Below are positions 23,901 through 37,600 of a DNA stretch of 64,000 nt, one piece after another. A program made the translations under genes and the position numbers. Numbering within the stretch: the stretch's first letter is position 1; every line of letters starts with the position of its first letter. Source of the DNA: Colius striatus (taxonomy: Eukaryota; Chordata; Aves; Coliiformes; Coliidae); the NCBI RefSeq assembly GCF_028858725.1, contig NC_084776.1, positions 4,650,001-4,714,000 on the forward strand, written 5' to 3'. Below the pieces are notes generated by a model, which had not been told where the DNA came from, ran no database searches, and worked only from the letters and a program-made list of their open reading frames with translations.

Positions 23901-26900
23901 ACGTTCAAGCCATAAAGTTAAGTTATTCCCAAGATTTTAACTCTGCTCCATAAGCATCATCAGCTTTGCTGTTGAAATCATCCTCTCTCAAGAGCGGGTC
24001 TGAAGTGAAGAGCACCTGTGGCTTCAGGCTGTCAGCAGCAGGACACACGTGAGCCCAGAATGAGTCGCCTGAGCAGAGGGAGAAATGGATTCCAGCTCTG
24101 AGCTACACACAGTAAATCACCAGCACACAGAGAGCAGCACAGGGGCAACACAAATACCAAAACGTGCTTTTCTAGAACATGGCTCCTTAAATTAAACATG
24201 ACAAGAAAATATATGAAATGACAGCAAAGACATTTTCTCCTTAGCTGTTGCTCCAATTTAAGCCCACACACATCTCATTTATTTTCAACACTGCTCTTCT
24301 GCTATCTCTATCCCATAAGAGATGGTGACAGAGCATTACCAGCAGAGCAGGGCTGCAACAGATGGTGAGTATTTATTAGCTTTTTGGTAATTTCCTTTTA
24401 TTTTTGGAATTCAGTTACAGCAGTGCCCAACGTTCCCTGTTAAAACACAAATCCTCTTAAGGCCAGCAGTGTACAAACCTCTCTCCATATAACGCTGCTA
24501 TATGTTATGTAGACAAACGTCCTAGCTTTGGGCTGCAATGGCTGTATTCACCCATGTGGTGACAGGGTTGATTAGATGTTGCAAGCACTTGCAGTCCTTA
24601 CTGAAAATCAGGGAGATCAGCATTTACCATAACATTAGCATTCAGACATTGTTCATTTGCCTCATGACCAGATTTTACTACCTGTAACCCTCACCTTCTG
24701 ATCTCCTTTGCTATCACATGAACAATGCATGGCATTGCTCAAATTGATTGTCGTTAGGCTGGGGTACTTAGGAACTATAAATACATCACCTCAACTGTCC
24801 TAAAATTTTTAGGGTGGAATAATGAACTGCACTGAGCAAATGGGTAAATAAAGGATCTTCTTAATTCTGCTTAAATTAGCAGGAAGAGTTTGCATTTAAC
24901 TGAAAAGCTCTATAACTGTATATTATTACTTATTAAAAGCCACACTTTCAGTAGAACCTTAAGCTAAAATTGAAGATGTAATGCTTCCAAAAATGCAAGC
25001 TCACGTTAAGGAGCTGTGTGCACTGCCCAATTAATGGAGACCCAGGCTCCCCAAGCCCAGGAATAAGGCTGTCTGCATGTATGTGGCCATGGAAAATTGC
25101 TCAGCCAAAGTTTATATAAGGAAAATAGAATCTACTATTCTAAAAGGAGTGTCATAAAGTTTGATGTGCCTATTTCAAAAGCAATTGGAATAGATATTTC
25201 CCCCCCCCGCCTTCTCTGACCAGACAGACATGTCTTTGCTTCCAGCTTTAATGCCAACTGCAGGAAAAAGTGAAAAATAAAAAGGCAGGGAGAGGGGAAT
25301 TAGACTTTGTGGCATTTGGGAGAACACAAGGCAAAGCTGGAAGGTGTCCATGAGGGAAGAAAGCTGAGTGGGATGTGATAGGAGTGAGCAAGGCTAGAAA
25401 CAAAAGACCTCTGGCTGCGTTTTGATTGAATCAGGTGAGGCCAGCAGGGACAAACACTAAGCTGGTTTTTGACAGCAGTGAGTCCCTGCCTATGCCTCTG
25501 TGTGAAAACAGTGTCCCAGCTTTGCTCTTTGATCCTTCAGTTTAATTCAATCCAGGGGCAAATCAGAACGAAACTGGGTGTGTGTAGGTGCAAGTGTGCA
25601 TGTACTTTTGGGGGGATGGCTGGATAGCTGGCTGGAAGGATGGAGACAATGAGCCATTGGTGCTGCCCCTCTTCCCAGCACGTTCCCTGCACTGCCTGAG
25701 CCAGTTCCCATTGCTGTCACACATTTCAGGGCTCAAGCCTGACACACAGAAAGGCCTTTTTTTCAGACCCAAGTGCTTATAGGAATAGAGATTTCAATTA
25801 CAAGAGCTGTAATACCATCTTTGGGATGCCTGGTTTCCTTGTGGTGTTGCAGTTTCATAGATGGGGCTTGCAGTACCAAGGGGCTACAAACTCCAGTCAC
25901 TCATTGCTTGCTCTGGGGCTGCCCAGCACAAATGTCAGTCAGGTAGTCCACCAACATTGCCTGCTGGCCTCATAACCCTGTCAGGTCATTACATCAAGTG
26001 ATGGCTGTAACCCTGCCTGGCTCCTGTCACTGCACTGGTCTGCAACACCGAGCAGATCCGAGTAAAGATCAGTTCAAACTTACAGATGAACCCAAAGAAA
26101 GTTTCTGTTACTGATAACAGGCCAAACCACACCTGCTTACGGGACAAAACGCTTTCACAGTGAGACTGGGTCAGACTCAGAGAAGCCCAGGGCAGCATAA
26201 AGCACTTCTTATTCCTGTGCTCTGAGGATCTCTTGTCCCACAGTGGTGGTACCTCAGGGATTACGTTGGCACAGTCCTTTCACTCTGCCTCCAGAGCTAT
26301 TGTCCTGTGCTGCCTGAGAAAGATTCATTCTGTGTCATAAGAGGAAAGTAGATGAATTGGCAGAGAAGGGGCAGTGGGTGCCAGTCTGACAGCACCAAGG
26401 CTTTGCTTTCTCATCGTGTTTGTCCTTTGGTTATCTACAGGACACACGTTATCCCCTTTGTGGAAGCCCCTGAACCTCTGGGAAGTCCCTGGGCCTCTAA
26501 GAAGTGGCTGACAAAAACCAGCTAGTCTGTTAATCTCTGCTTTAGTCCATGCCATGAAAAATGAGAGACTGTCACAAATTCTACATAGAAATGTCTTTTT
26601 TTCCTGTCCCTAAAACGAGTCCCTCAGGATTACATACAAATGCCAAAAGGCTGTGGCAAAGAAAACCCAGGACACTGAGCTTCTTGCCCTTTTTGCCTAG
26701 CAGAGAAGTTTATGTTGTGTTACATGGTTCTTCAGTTTGATATTGCTTTTACTTCAAGAATTGGGAACTGCATTTAAAAGTGGCTATTTTAGTTGAATTT
26801 TCAGTTGTGTCCCATGTAGCTGTGGCTATTCAGCTCCACTGCCTGTGTGTCTTTCTTTGTGTTTTGATATATGACAACAATACAGAAAGACTGGGATATG

Positions 26901-27880
26901 AAGCGGCTTGGTGGAGGAGGATATAAACCAGATGTGTAACATATCCAGTGTGCACTCAGTGTACCTCCTGTGACCTGTCTGGAGATGATACAAATACAAT
27001 CATTTTTTGAGACAAGAAATAGAAATTAGCTCCAACAGCAGGGAGGGAATATAACAGCCCAGAGCAGCCCAGAGAATAAGAAACAACTTGAAGATACCAA
27101 AACCCAAAAAAAAGCAAGAAAATTGAGCACATCTCTGTAAAATTTTGTAAAATAAGAAAAGCTAAGTGTCTTTCCCTTGTCTTTTGATTAAAACTGTGAA
27201 GATAATTCTCTGCAGAAAAAGCTTTAAGCCTTACTGTCACCTTTTAATCTCAATTTTGTAAGTATTTCCCTTCAGACCAGACTTTAAAAGAATGACAGAA
27301 TTCCTCATGGCTAGTCCCAGCAAGCTGATTTTGGAGTTTCCATCTGAGAAGAAAGCCTCACTTCAGGATATACATATTTTTTTCTCCAACAAGGAATTTT
27401 AAGTTGAATGGCCAGACTTTCATATGTTACAAACCTTGACTGATGCCTGACGTCACGGATATCAATGCAAATCGGCCTCCACTGTGGCAGGGGATAAAAC
27501 AAGACAACTCTGTGTAACAATTGACTCTCACTGAATGGGTTGATTTGTGGAATAACGTGATGTTAACTGCTAGCAAGTGTACACAGACATTTGCCCATTA
27601 TGATGGATGAAATCTGTGGAGTTTGTTAAGCTTTTCTGGAGCAGACAACTGGATTCAGAAGGTGTGTCTAACCAGCAATAATTATCATCAACTCTGTGAC
27701 AAAACTGAAACAAGCACCAACACTGACCTGGAAGATTTGTGTCTTTCCAGGATGACCCTACATTTTTTCTTGTTCTAGTACTGGGTTTGATGCATCTCCC
27801 TTTGTCACCACATTCTGGTCACAATCTTGTGAAAATATGCAGCATCTAAGGGGTTTTTTTTAACACCAAAGTTATTGCTG
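14941..27880. other. Intergenic, start of the C17orf67-downstream gene desert
   Basis: 13 kb of AT-rich, CpG-poor sequence. Open frames are short (the longest is 161 codons, in a purine-rich low-complexity stretch at 17710-18195) and none resembles a known protein. Small features seen: a purine tract at 17912-17972 and a C8 run at about 25200. A possible stand-alone 3' exon at about 16207 is treated under findings. Confidence 0.7.
17912..17972. repeat. Purine-rich low-complexity tract
   Basis: Nearly pure A/G on the plus strand (gggagaaaaaaaggaaaaga and following). It explains the Phe/Ser-rich open frame on the opposite strand. Confidence 0.75.
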
Positions 27881-28280
27881 TCACGGGTTTGAACCTGCTC
27901 AGTCTGAGTAGTGGCTACGAGAGTTTTTCTCTTGTGGTGAAGTTTGGGAGTAAGAGTTTTCCCTTTCTTCTTTTACCTTGGCTGCTGGTGTGGCAGGTCC
28001 CAGCAGTGGCCCTCCCCATTCCCACACAGACGGGTGGGGAAGGGGTGGGCTGGGAAGGGGAGCCGAGGAATTCTGGTTTGGCACCCCTTGTGCAGGGAGG
28101 CAGCCAGGCAGCAAGGAGGGGAAGGCAGCCAGAGCCAAGCACAATGCTAACATGGACTGCTGCTTTTGGAAAGGAGGAAACCCAGGAGCCACAACTGAAG
28201 CATTGCTTTGCTGTTGGGGTAACTCAGCTGTATGCTGCGTGTTGCCCCTAAGCCCCAAGAAAGCTGGGACAATGTTTCAG
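27880..28280. other. GC-richer island of unknown nature in the desert
   Basis: Starts at tgctgtcacgggtttgaacc and runs through a G-rich stretch (gggtggggaaggggtgggct). It is about 400 bases with a composition unlike its flanks and overlapping open frames of 68-120 codons in several frames on both strands, as expected of stop-poor GC-rich DNA. It could be an old transposon or LTR piece or a transcribed exon. I cannot identify it. Confidence 0.35.
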
Positions 28281-31200
28281 TGAACTGGGAAATGATCTTT
28301 GAGCTGTGTCAGAACTGAAATGCTCACTGGTCAGATAATTTGGAAAAATACCTTGTTTTTCTTTGGTTGACTAGTCTCCAGAAAAGTTCATGATGGCATG
28401 CACATTGTGGTAAAAAGGAAAAAAAGGAGAACAAACAAGAAATTGGAATTAATTTGACATGCTGGGTGTAGGACTGCTGGGAGATGGCAGAAATCACAAA
28501 TAGGAAAGGAGACACTGATACTTGTTTACTGCTGAAGAGATGAGCAGAGGATTCCCATCTGTTGACTACCAAGAAATGGGAAAGAGCTTATGAGAAAGGA
28601 TCAGAGGAGTTCCCAAGTTCACAGCCTAGCCTAGACAGTTTGATTTGTGTGGGTTGGATGCTGCTAGTCTAATCAGGCCATCATTCAATGGCCCTTTGGG
28701 CTGCTACTGAAAAAGTGGTTCTTCCATTCCCTCTTCCCTCAGATAGTCATTTCTGTGCTCTCTTATGCCAGAACAAGCATTTATGTGGCTCTACTGCCCG
28801 AAATAAGTAATTAACAACAACAAAAAAGAAACCCATACAACTAATGGAGTTGATATTGAGCTGGATCAGTTCTGTGCTCCAAATCGCTGCACAGCCATGT
28901 AAACACTGGTGCCAGACAAGAGGGGGTGAAAAAAGTGACTGGGTGCAGAGGAAGAAGGGGGAGAGAAGTGGAACAACCTCTTTCAGCAGCAGCCAGATTT
29001 ATGCCAGATTAAAGTGACCGTGTAACCACAACCTCTTTGAGCAGCCCCCTTAATTTCATTTTGGGCATGCGAAGAATCAGCTATTACTCCTACTGAGTTA
29101 AGAGCAGCACAAACAGGCTTTTATCATCTGATGGTCTCACATTTGCTGAACTTGTGATGTGCTCCGTGCTCTGCCAGAATTTCTGGGAGGATCTGTGGCA
29201 ATTATAAGGAAACCCACCTAGGGACAATATCATTCCAGTGTAGGAAGGCTGGTATGTGTGCAGCCACTTTAGGAGCTCTGTCTGCTATGAAAGCAAATGA
29301 GCCCAAGAGCAGACAAGAACTGATATGTGAAGTTAGAGTATAAATCTGACTGCATAAATTAAAAGGACGGGAATGCAATGGATTTTGAATAGGTTCTTTC
29401 ACATGATAGTGTTCTCCTGGAATCAGAAAGCAGACCTTGCAGCAAAAAAAAGCTTTACAGTGTTCTGAAATAAATATTAGTATTTCTCTTAGCACAGAGG
29501 AGTTAAATGAAGTGGCAAATCAAAACACTACGTGTATGCATATACATTAGTTAGAGATAGAAAGTGTGGACTGTGGTGAAAAGGGGTTGATATGGAGTAT
29601 TGACTGATACAGAACACGGGCAAAATACTGACTGAGTGTTGCAAGTTTTCTGCTTTCCCCAAGATGTCTTCTTTCTGGGCTAGAACTGGAGATTCATGAA
29701 GGCCTGAGCTTCCAACTTGAAATTTCAACTTCTCTAAGCAATTCCCTGCATGTTACTTTATGGAAAGAGTCATGTTGTGGGCCAGTGCTTCCCTGAATCA
29801 GCTGAGAGCCTGCAATGGAAGGTCCAAGGGAAGAACTGAGCTCTTTATCCACTCGATTACAATGCAGACAATATCTCTGCAGAAATCAGAGAAGCAGAAT
29901 AAATTAGGATATGCTGAGATCCAAGGACTCCTACGGGGTGTCCAAGAAGCAGCACAATGTTATTTTAGGTCACTGCAAGAATGCCACCAATACCAGTGCT
30001 GGTAACACTAATTCCATGCCAGGGCCACAAGTGCCTTAGGACTATTTATAAAATGACTATCCATATGCCACTATGAAAGTAGCCATGTCCCAGAGTGTTG
30101 TAGTGAATGCTATTTTTTGCCAATTGCTTCAAGTTTTAACAAAATGATTTAGCTCTCCTGATAACCTGTTCTGATCCCTGTAGTAAATTTTGTAGGTGTT
30201 CATTCCATACTAAGTGACAGAATATTTTCAGTGTCTTACACCATTGCAGTGATACCTCTTCTCAGGTTTGTTCTTTCCCATTTATTGATTTCAATATATT
30301 TATGAAAGAGTTCTGCTTTCCTTTCAAAAATAGCATAGACCAAAAGCACTGAAAAACCTAGCAAAATTTGCTTTTCTTGTTAAAACTGAATTAAGGGAGC
30401 ATGTTTTTACTGAAGAGGTACCTCTCATTCCCTACAAGCTCAATGTTTATTATGACACTGGGAAAAGGATATTTCTGGTGCTAATAAGGTTTGATTATGG
30501 TTTTTTCTTTTTTCTCCAAGCAATTACATCTGAAGCATTAACAATTTCCTCTGGGAAGCTGTCCTGTCTCAGCTGGCCACTTCTATTGGTGGCCTGATCC
30601 AAAGCCTGCTGAGGTTGATTTCCAGTCTTTTGACTCAGTCCCACTATCGATGTCGCTTGATCTTCTGTGAGACTGGAAATTATTCACCCTCTAACTGTCT
30701 TATTAAATTTCAGCTGGCTTTGGCTACTGGCCTTCTCCAAGGGTTGCCTTGTCAGGATGCTTACTTTCCTCCACCAAACACCAGAAGTAGTTTAAACTGA
30801 AAACATACCAGTTAGTTTCACACAGAACATTCAAACATTCTAAATTACAAGAATGATTGAAAAGAAAAATACAGAGCTCTGCTGCAATTCGGTGTGTCTC
30901 TGCCATCCATAAAGGGCACAGCCAGTCATTTCATTCAAAACAAAACACGCAGTCTTTCTAAATACCCTCCCTGATCAGACCACCAAAGCACTTAGCATCT
31001 CTCTTTTGCTCACCAAATATTTTTATGATTTTCCACAAGAAACAGCCAGGCCAAACGTTAATAACCACTGTGAGAGGATGGGAGTACATCATGTCTCCAG
31101 ACACCGTGGAAATAAAATAAATCACTAGAGGAGCAAAATTTTATATGTCTTGTTTTGCTATAAGGAAAAGATGAATAGAAGCATGAACCAAACTAAGGAG

Positions 31201-33039
31201 CAAACATCTATTCTTGCCTAGATCTTGGAGCACTGTTATTATCAGAAAAAAGCGATCTTCAGGAGCGGCCAAGATGTTTGAAAGCATGAGCCACGGTCTT
31301 TAGAAACTCTTTAAGATCAGAATGTCAACAGTAGAGGCTGTGCCTATACCAATAAATAACATGCACAATTTTAACAATGAGAGCAGTTAATCACTGTGGT
31401 ATCTTATCTAGGGATGAACAAGATTCCTGTTACTTACAGTCTTTAAATCAAGACTTGGCACATGTCTGTGTGTCACGCTGCGATGTAAAGCAGAGACACG
31501 AGGGCCACTTTAAAACCACCCAGCTCACACAGTAACAGCAGTCTAGCAGTAGAAAGGCAGAGTTAGTACAAATTCATTAGGTCAATTTATTTTGCTTTTT
31601 GGTAGGGTAAATTAACCAACTCTGAGTTCAGATAGACTGCTCTCTGTCTCCACCAGCTTATTTAGTTACCCAATGTATCTTTACCTTTCCCTGTGGTCTC
31701 TGGTGTAGATGTAACATGTCTGACTTTCTATACAAAGCATTAAAGCTCAGATAGATACTATGGAGAGATGACTAGATGATGCTCATGGCTTGGTAGGCAG
31801 TGTCTCTCTAAAGAGTATGCAGATAAAATAAGAACACTTTCAGAGATCAGCCCTGTAACAGCTGTCACTCAGCAATACAGATTAAAAAACTCTTCCTTAG
31901 GGTCTGCCTGGCTTTGGCCCTCTCTGACCCCTGATTCTTGTTTGTGAACCTCAGACTATGCAGGAGACAAGTATCTCTAGAGGTCCCTTCCAACCCCTAC
32001 CATGCTGTGATTGGGACCTTCCTGGTTTGCACTGTTGTCAAGATTCACATAGAAGCAATCTTCTTTGAAACCAGTGAGAGATACTAACATGAGCTTTTGA
32101 TGCCTTAATGTACTTCCATCCTAACCTGAGCATCAGCCACTCCCTGAGAAGATTGTTTCTACCTGTGTTCCCTTCCCCCACGGCAGAAGAAACTCCTGTA
32201 TCAGCATCTGTTTCTATTATTAAACTCTGGATATTCCCCCCCAACATTCCTGCTCTCCTAACACTTGTCCTCGGCTACCCTTAGAAACTTGCATGGCAAA
32301 AGCTTCTGCCTTTGCTGCAAGGGTTGTGCCTCGCTGGCACAGCCGGCGCTTCGTGAGTGGACACATTTCAATCCCACTTTCAGCTTTGCCACCAGAAAGC
32401 CAGGCACACAAACTGAAATGCTGCCCGTGCATTACCACAGTGTCTTCTATAAGAAAACATGGATTTCTGCCACTAGACAGACACAGAAACTAGTAAGCTA
32501 TTCCCTGCATTCTTCTATCCCCCTGGGCGCCCTGTGTAAGGGAAGCCATTGATGCTTGCCATCAGATAGACACACAGACTAGTAATAAAATACCCATGAT
32601 TCACTGCATTTTTATTCCTTAGGGTGTTTCTGAAGAGGGAGCTACTGATTTCTTACTTATGTTTAAATGATTTGTGAAGGGGAAAAAAATAATCTATTTT
32701 ATAGCCCGTGCCTTTAGCTGTAGGGGAAACTGTTTGCTGTGAGTTCTGTATTTCGTCTGATAGATAGCTTTCCTCTAATTACTTATCTTTGGTTGGTTTT
32801 TAGGAAGCTGAAGTTTTCTCTCATCCTGTAATTTTAATCAGTTAAAGCTTGCTATTGGGTGAAACACCAAAACCCTCCCAGCTTCTGCATTTATGCATTT
32901 CAGTGGGAGATTTTCCATCTTGAAGAACGTGATCTTTAATTCCCCATCATTTACAACACAGTAGCTCCCTCCCATGCAATGAGATGATAGTTCCCTACTC
33001 TAAGAATCATGTAAAAGGTAAAGAAGGTGAAGAGAAACA
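28281..33039. other. Intergenic desert
   Basis: AT-rich, with no gene. It contains one short CR1 tail near 31960-32013. The ATG-open stretches at 32038-32552 overlap in several frames and lack recognisable domains. Confidence 0.7.
31960..32013 (+). mobile_element. CR1 LINE 3' tail, strongly truncated
   Basis: The phrase gaggtcccttccaaccccta followed by ccatgctgtgatt matches the conserved CR1 3' terminus. Only about 50 bases are recognisable. Confidence 0.7.
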
Positions 33040-33150
33040 AATGTCCTAAGTAGTTTTCCTATAGTCACACAGAAAATCAGGCAGAGCCGGGCAGAAACCA
33101 AGTTCTCTGAATCTTTGGTCCAGTGCCCTGGTCACTAGATGTGCTGCAAG
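33040..33150 (-). mobile_element. MIR-like SINE fragment, antisense
   Basis: Reads agtcacacagaaaatcaggc, then agagccgggcagaaaccaag, then ttctctgaatctttggtcca, and ends gtcactagatgtgctgc. This is the antisense core of a tRNA-derived MIR/CORE-SINE (the lost sense form is gcagtgg...gagtc...ctctgcc...tgtgtgac). Confidence 0.6.
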
Positions 33151-34605
33151 TCCAGCATGTGTGCATGTGAGTTGTCAGGTGGAAGAACTGCCAGGATCTT
33201 CTCGACCTGCCAGCTCTGTGCTACAGGAGGTCACAATGATCCTCCTTGTTCTTTGGAAGCAGGAGGACTCGCAGGTTCTGGGTTTGGACACCATGGAGAC
33301 AGGCACAGCACAGCAACCCAAATAAAGATAGAGGTCTCCTCGTTCAGCCAGCAAAGAGAATCCTATCCCCAAGACAGACCGGAGACACATCATTGCCTAA
33401 TGCTCTAGAAAGCACATCCCCTGGAACTCCCACGGCAGGGCTCTCACCACAGGGCATATTTTGGTGAGTGGTGTGAATCTGGCCCTTCTTCACCATTTCC
33501 TTTCCATATTAGTCATATTTAGTATTGCTCTGCTTTCTGCCTCTGGAAGCCCAGCATAAGCACTGTGTCTGGTCTGGGGAGAAAGCAAGCATAGCATTTT
33601 CTGTAGGCAAACATCCACAGCTCAAAACCACCTAATAATATGTCTCAGTTCTTCCTGACTTGGTAGTGTCTGTGTTGGAGAAGCCAAGGTTTAGAAGAGA
33701 AGAAATTGGCCAGGACAAAAGTGCATTGGAAGAACTCTGTGGAGGCACTCAGGCAAATCCTGCCCACACTACCTCTGGATCCATCCAGGGCTTTCATGGT
33801 CACTGCATTTGCCAATATTATGTTTTGTTTTATGTTTTTTTAAAAAGCAAACAATCAATAAAAGGAGAAAAAAAATAAGCAACTGCTTGGCCTGAAGCTT
33901 GTTGCTACTCGAGAACTTCCCACCTTGTACTAAGTGAAGGTAAAGCTGTGGCCAGTGAGCTCCTGAAGTTGTTTGGGCCAAACAAGCAGAGTTTAGGGCT
34001 GAGCTGGCTAAGTGGTAGGCTGATTCTCTGCATTTCTCAGGGAAAGGTTCCTCAGAGAGTCCTTTAAAAATCCAAACTGGAAATCAAAGCTGTTGCTTAG
34101 GTAGGGAATTCCTGAACACCAGCAGTGGTGTGGCAGCTTGCAGTCCAGCAAGGGGAATGCCTCCACCTGGACTTGCATTTATGGAACTCCCTTTCCACTG
34201 ACCAATACCCACTGCTGCCACTGCCAGTGCCTCTGAAAAACACATCTGCAGCATAATATGTAAGGAGGAAGATGATGGGAGTGCTAGAGTGGTTCTTCCT
34301 TCATTGCTCCCTTGCCTGCACAGATATTAAAGATCCAAATTCCAGTTCTGCCAGGCCATCTCACCAACCTTTGAATCCTCTTTATTTGAACTAATCCAGA
34401 GACTGAGTTACGAACCACCCATGTCATCCTAACCTTTTCCTGTTACCTAGAAGGCAAGATTTTGTGTTTCTTCCTCTATACTGAGAGGACAGCATGAATC
34501 TTTGAGTGATTTGCACACAGAGATCTTATTCAGAGGCACCTGCTTTTAGGACTGAGATGTACAAGCAGACACAATAAGTTTCATATTAAGTTTCTTGGAG
34601 ATCTA

Positions 34606-34641
34606 AATATATATATATACATACATACATACATATATATG
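34606..34641. repeat. (AT)n(ACAT)n microsatellite
   Basis: About five AT dinucleotides, then five TACA/ACAT tetramers, then AT dinucleotides. Confidence 0.9.
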
Positions 34642-37600
34642 CACAACCTTGTGGAACAAGAAATTCAACAGCACCAAATATGTCACATATCAGAAATACT
34701 TCTTCCATATGCCCTTGGGCATTACTGCCAACTGTTAATTATCATTTAACTTCAGTTGGAACAGACTTATTAGCATAAGGCATAATCAGTTTGTCATTGT
34801 GGGAACTGGACATTACAATAAACAATCTTCTGAAGCTCTCACATACAAATTGTAATTCAAGGTAAAGATCTAGAACAATCCACACAGAGACTGCCTGAAG
34901 CAGAAGTACAGATTCTGGAAGGAGCAGCTAAACACCTCATTAACTGAGCTTCATGTCGTTTAGTCTGAATGACTGAATATTTCCAACACAATTGAAACTG
35001 TGGTTCTCTGAATTAATGTTATTTTTAATAAAAGGAGACATTAAGTTGCCTTCTTTGGTGAGCATTGTGGAATGTTTCTGACTTCCCTACCAGACATGGC
35101 TGCATTTGAGTGATATTTGTGAGGCACTTGGAGAAGAGATTATGCCAAACCTCAGTGTTGGATTAATCTGTCTGTGTGAATTTAGAGGATGAAAAGCCAC
35201 CTTCCATTTGATGGCAAAGTGTCAAATTCTGTGTTAGTGTAAACTCATGCAGACAGTTAATTAGGAAAAAAAAATGATTCCAGTTGTACTGACAAAGAAT
35301 CTGACCCTGGTCCATTTGCCTGAAATGAAGCAACCCAAACTCTGTGTCTGAACGTGCCAGAAGTTTGTGTTAAAACTGATGTCTGGCTCCTAGCTTTGCT
35401 TTTTGGGCCTTTTTTAGATGCATCTTTTTGTGGTGATGATCCATCGCTTTATGAATGCATTGCAGCAACTGCTAGTCAAGAAGGCACAAATCAGCAGGAA
35501 GATGCTTTATAAATGACAGAATTTTAAGAGTATTACATTTTTTCAGACCTTTTATATGTTCACCTGAAATCACAGAGCAAGCACACGTGCCAGTTCAAAG
35601 AGAGAATAGATTCCTGTTCACAACTAAGGAATGAGTTTTTTATCATCAGTAACTCAATATATCCCTCCCTTCATTTGGCCAGTAGTGCTTTGTGAAAGCT
35701 CACTCTCTGCTGGTGCATGAAATCAGGGCACTGCAGCGATCGATTCTCCTTTGATTAAGAACTGAGCATTGCAGCAGCAGCAGTATCTCCAGCCAGATCC
35801 CTTCTGCTACAGAGGACACAGCAACACTGACTGCAGCAAACAGATCTGCAGGACCATTTTCAAAGCCGTTTCAGTGTCTCACTGGGAGATTTTTGCTGGC
35901 TAAATTAGCAAAATTCAGAGCATACATTAGGTCTGTGACTCCAATTAATGAGTCCTTTGTTGTACTAGACGAATTGGTAAGGAGGGTCATTTTCTAATAC
36001 ATCTTCCCCACCAGAGAAAAACACCCACCACTAAAACCAGCCATAGGCAATCCATTACTTTTATATTACCCATGTAAGTTGCTCCTTACAAATAATGAAC
36101 ACTCATAACTAAGCACTGCTCAGAAGAATAAATGACTAACCAGATTTTATCAGTACACAAGCTAAATTCAATGATTTATGAAGCAATCTTGGTCCTGTCT
36201 AATGGAATTTTCCCAAAATAAATTCATGTAAACAACTTGCCACAAAGAGGCAGTCAGTGCTGGTTGGTATGTGTAAACAGCTTTAACAGTTGAGAATATA
36301 ATCTCCTTGACTGCTGGGCAGTCTGGGGAGATTCATGCAGAGTCTCCGTTCAGAAAACCACCTTTGGCTCTGATCCTCCTGACATCATAACGCCATCTAT
36401 TTCATTAGTTTTTAGTCAATGTTACTATCATCATGGATGGGCAGAATCATTTTGCCTCTCAAAGCCAGCACGTGAATTTTTACAGTCCTCATCAGAGCCC
36501 TGGGATGAGAGTCACAGGTAGGACTAGTGGCAAGAGGTGAGAGAGACAGAAAGGAAAAAACACTCAACCCAAAAATCCAGCCCCTGAATAAATGCATCAG
36601 AGTGCACTCAGTTTCCTGTGGTGAATTGCCAACACCTTTTTACATGTTCCTAGAATCAAGCTGAAAGGGCAACACGGTCCTGTTAACATGTCGCATTCAT
36701 TCTTGACATGTTTCCTGGGGAACTCCCAGTTAGTGGTGTCTAACTGCAAAGTGAAGTCAAGTATTTAATAATTTGTTAATTAGTCCTGTTAGGAGATAAC
36801 ACTGAGAACAACATGTGCAAACTGATCTATGTGAGTGGCTCAAACCAATCTGGGCTGATTCCCAAACACCCTAGAGCACAGCTCTTCTCAGCCGAACCAA
36901 ACCATTTTCAGTTTGCATCATGAGCAGAAATATTTCCTTCTCTGCCTTAATTCATCCTCAAAAGCAACACATCACAGTCAGCATCAGTCTGTTAGAATAA
37001 GGGCAAGTGGGCCGGCTGGCTGAGTACCAAAACTGCAAAGACAGCTTTTTGTGATGGCTATTCATAAATATAGCATCATTAGCAGTTTCATGGGAAGGAT
37101 AGCTACAGTACAGCATGTTCTACTGCTCGGTGGAAGAAGAAATCCTGCACTATACACACAGATTTTACAGGCACTAATAAGTACCTTTTTTAGATCTGTA
37201 GAACTTTCAAGGCTTTTCACAGCTAATATTTCTACATTAGCCCAATTTCCCAATATGTCTGCTAGACAAACGAAGACTGATGCTTTGTAAAAGGGACTAG
37301 TGATTTTGCATGCCTGTTCTGGGTTGCCTAACTTGAGCCAGCCCAGAGAACAGCCTGAGAGTTTGAGCATTTCCAAAAATCAGTTCCTTTGAGGTGTCTC
37401 AGCATTAACACCTCATCAGTCTCTCCTCAGCTCCAGTCAGTGACAAAAAAAAATCCCCAAACACTCCTCGCTCCTCAAGTCCCTGCTGAAGTTGGACAGG
37501 GTGCTTTCTTCCAGAGACATAATTTGCAAGCACAGCCTAATGCTGCTGTTCGATAGCTGGTGATAACCGTCTCGGGCTGGAGCTGATAGAAGTGGTTCCT

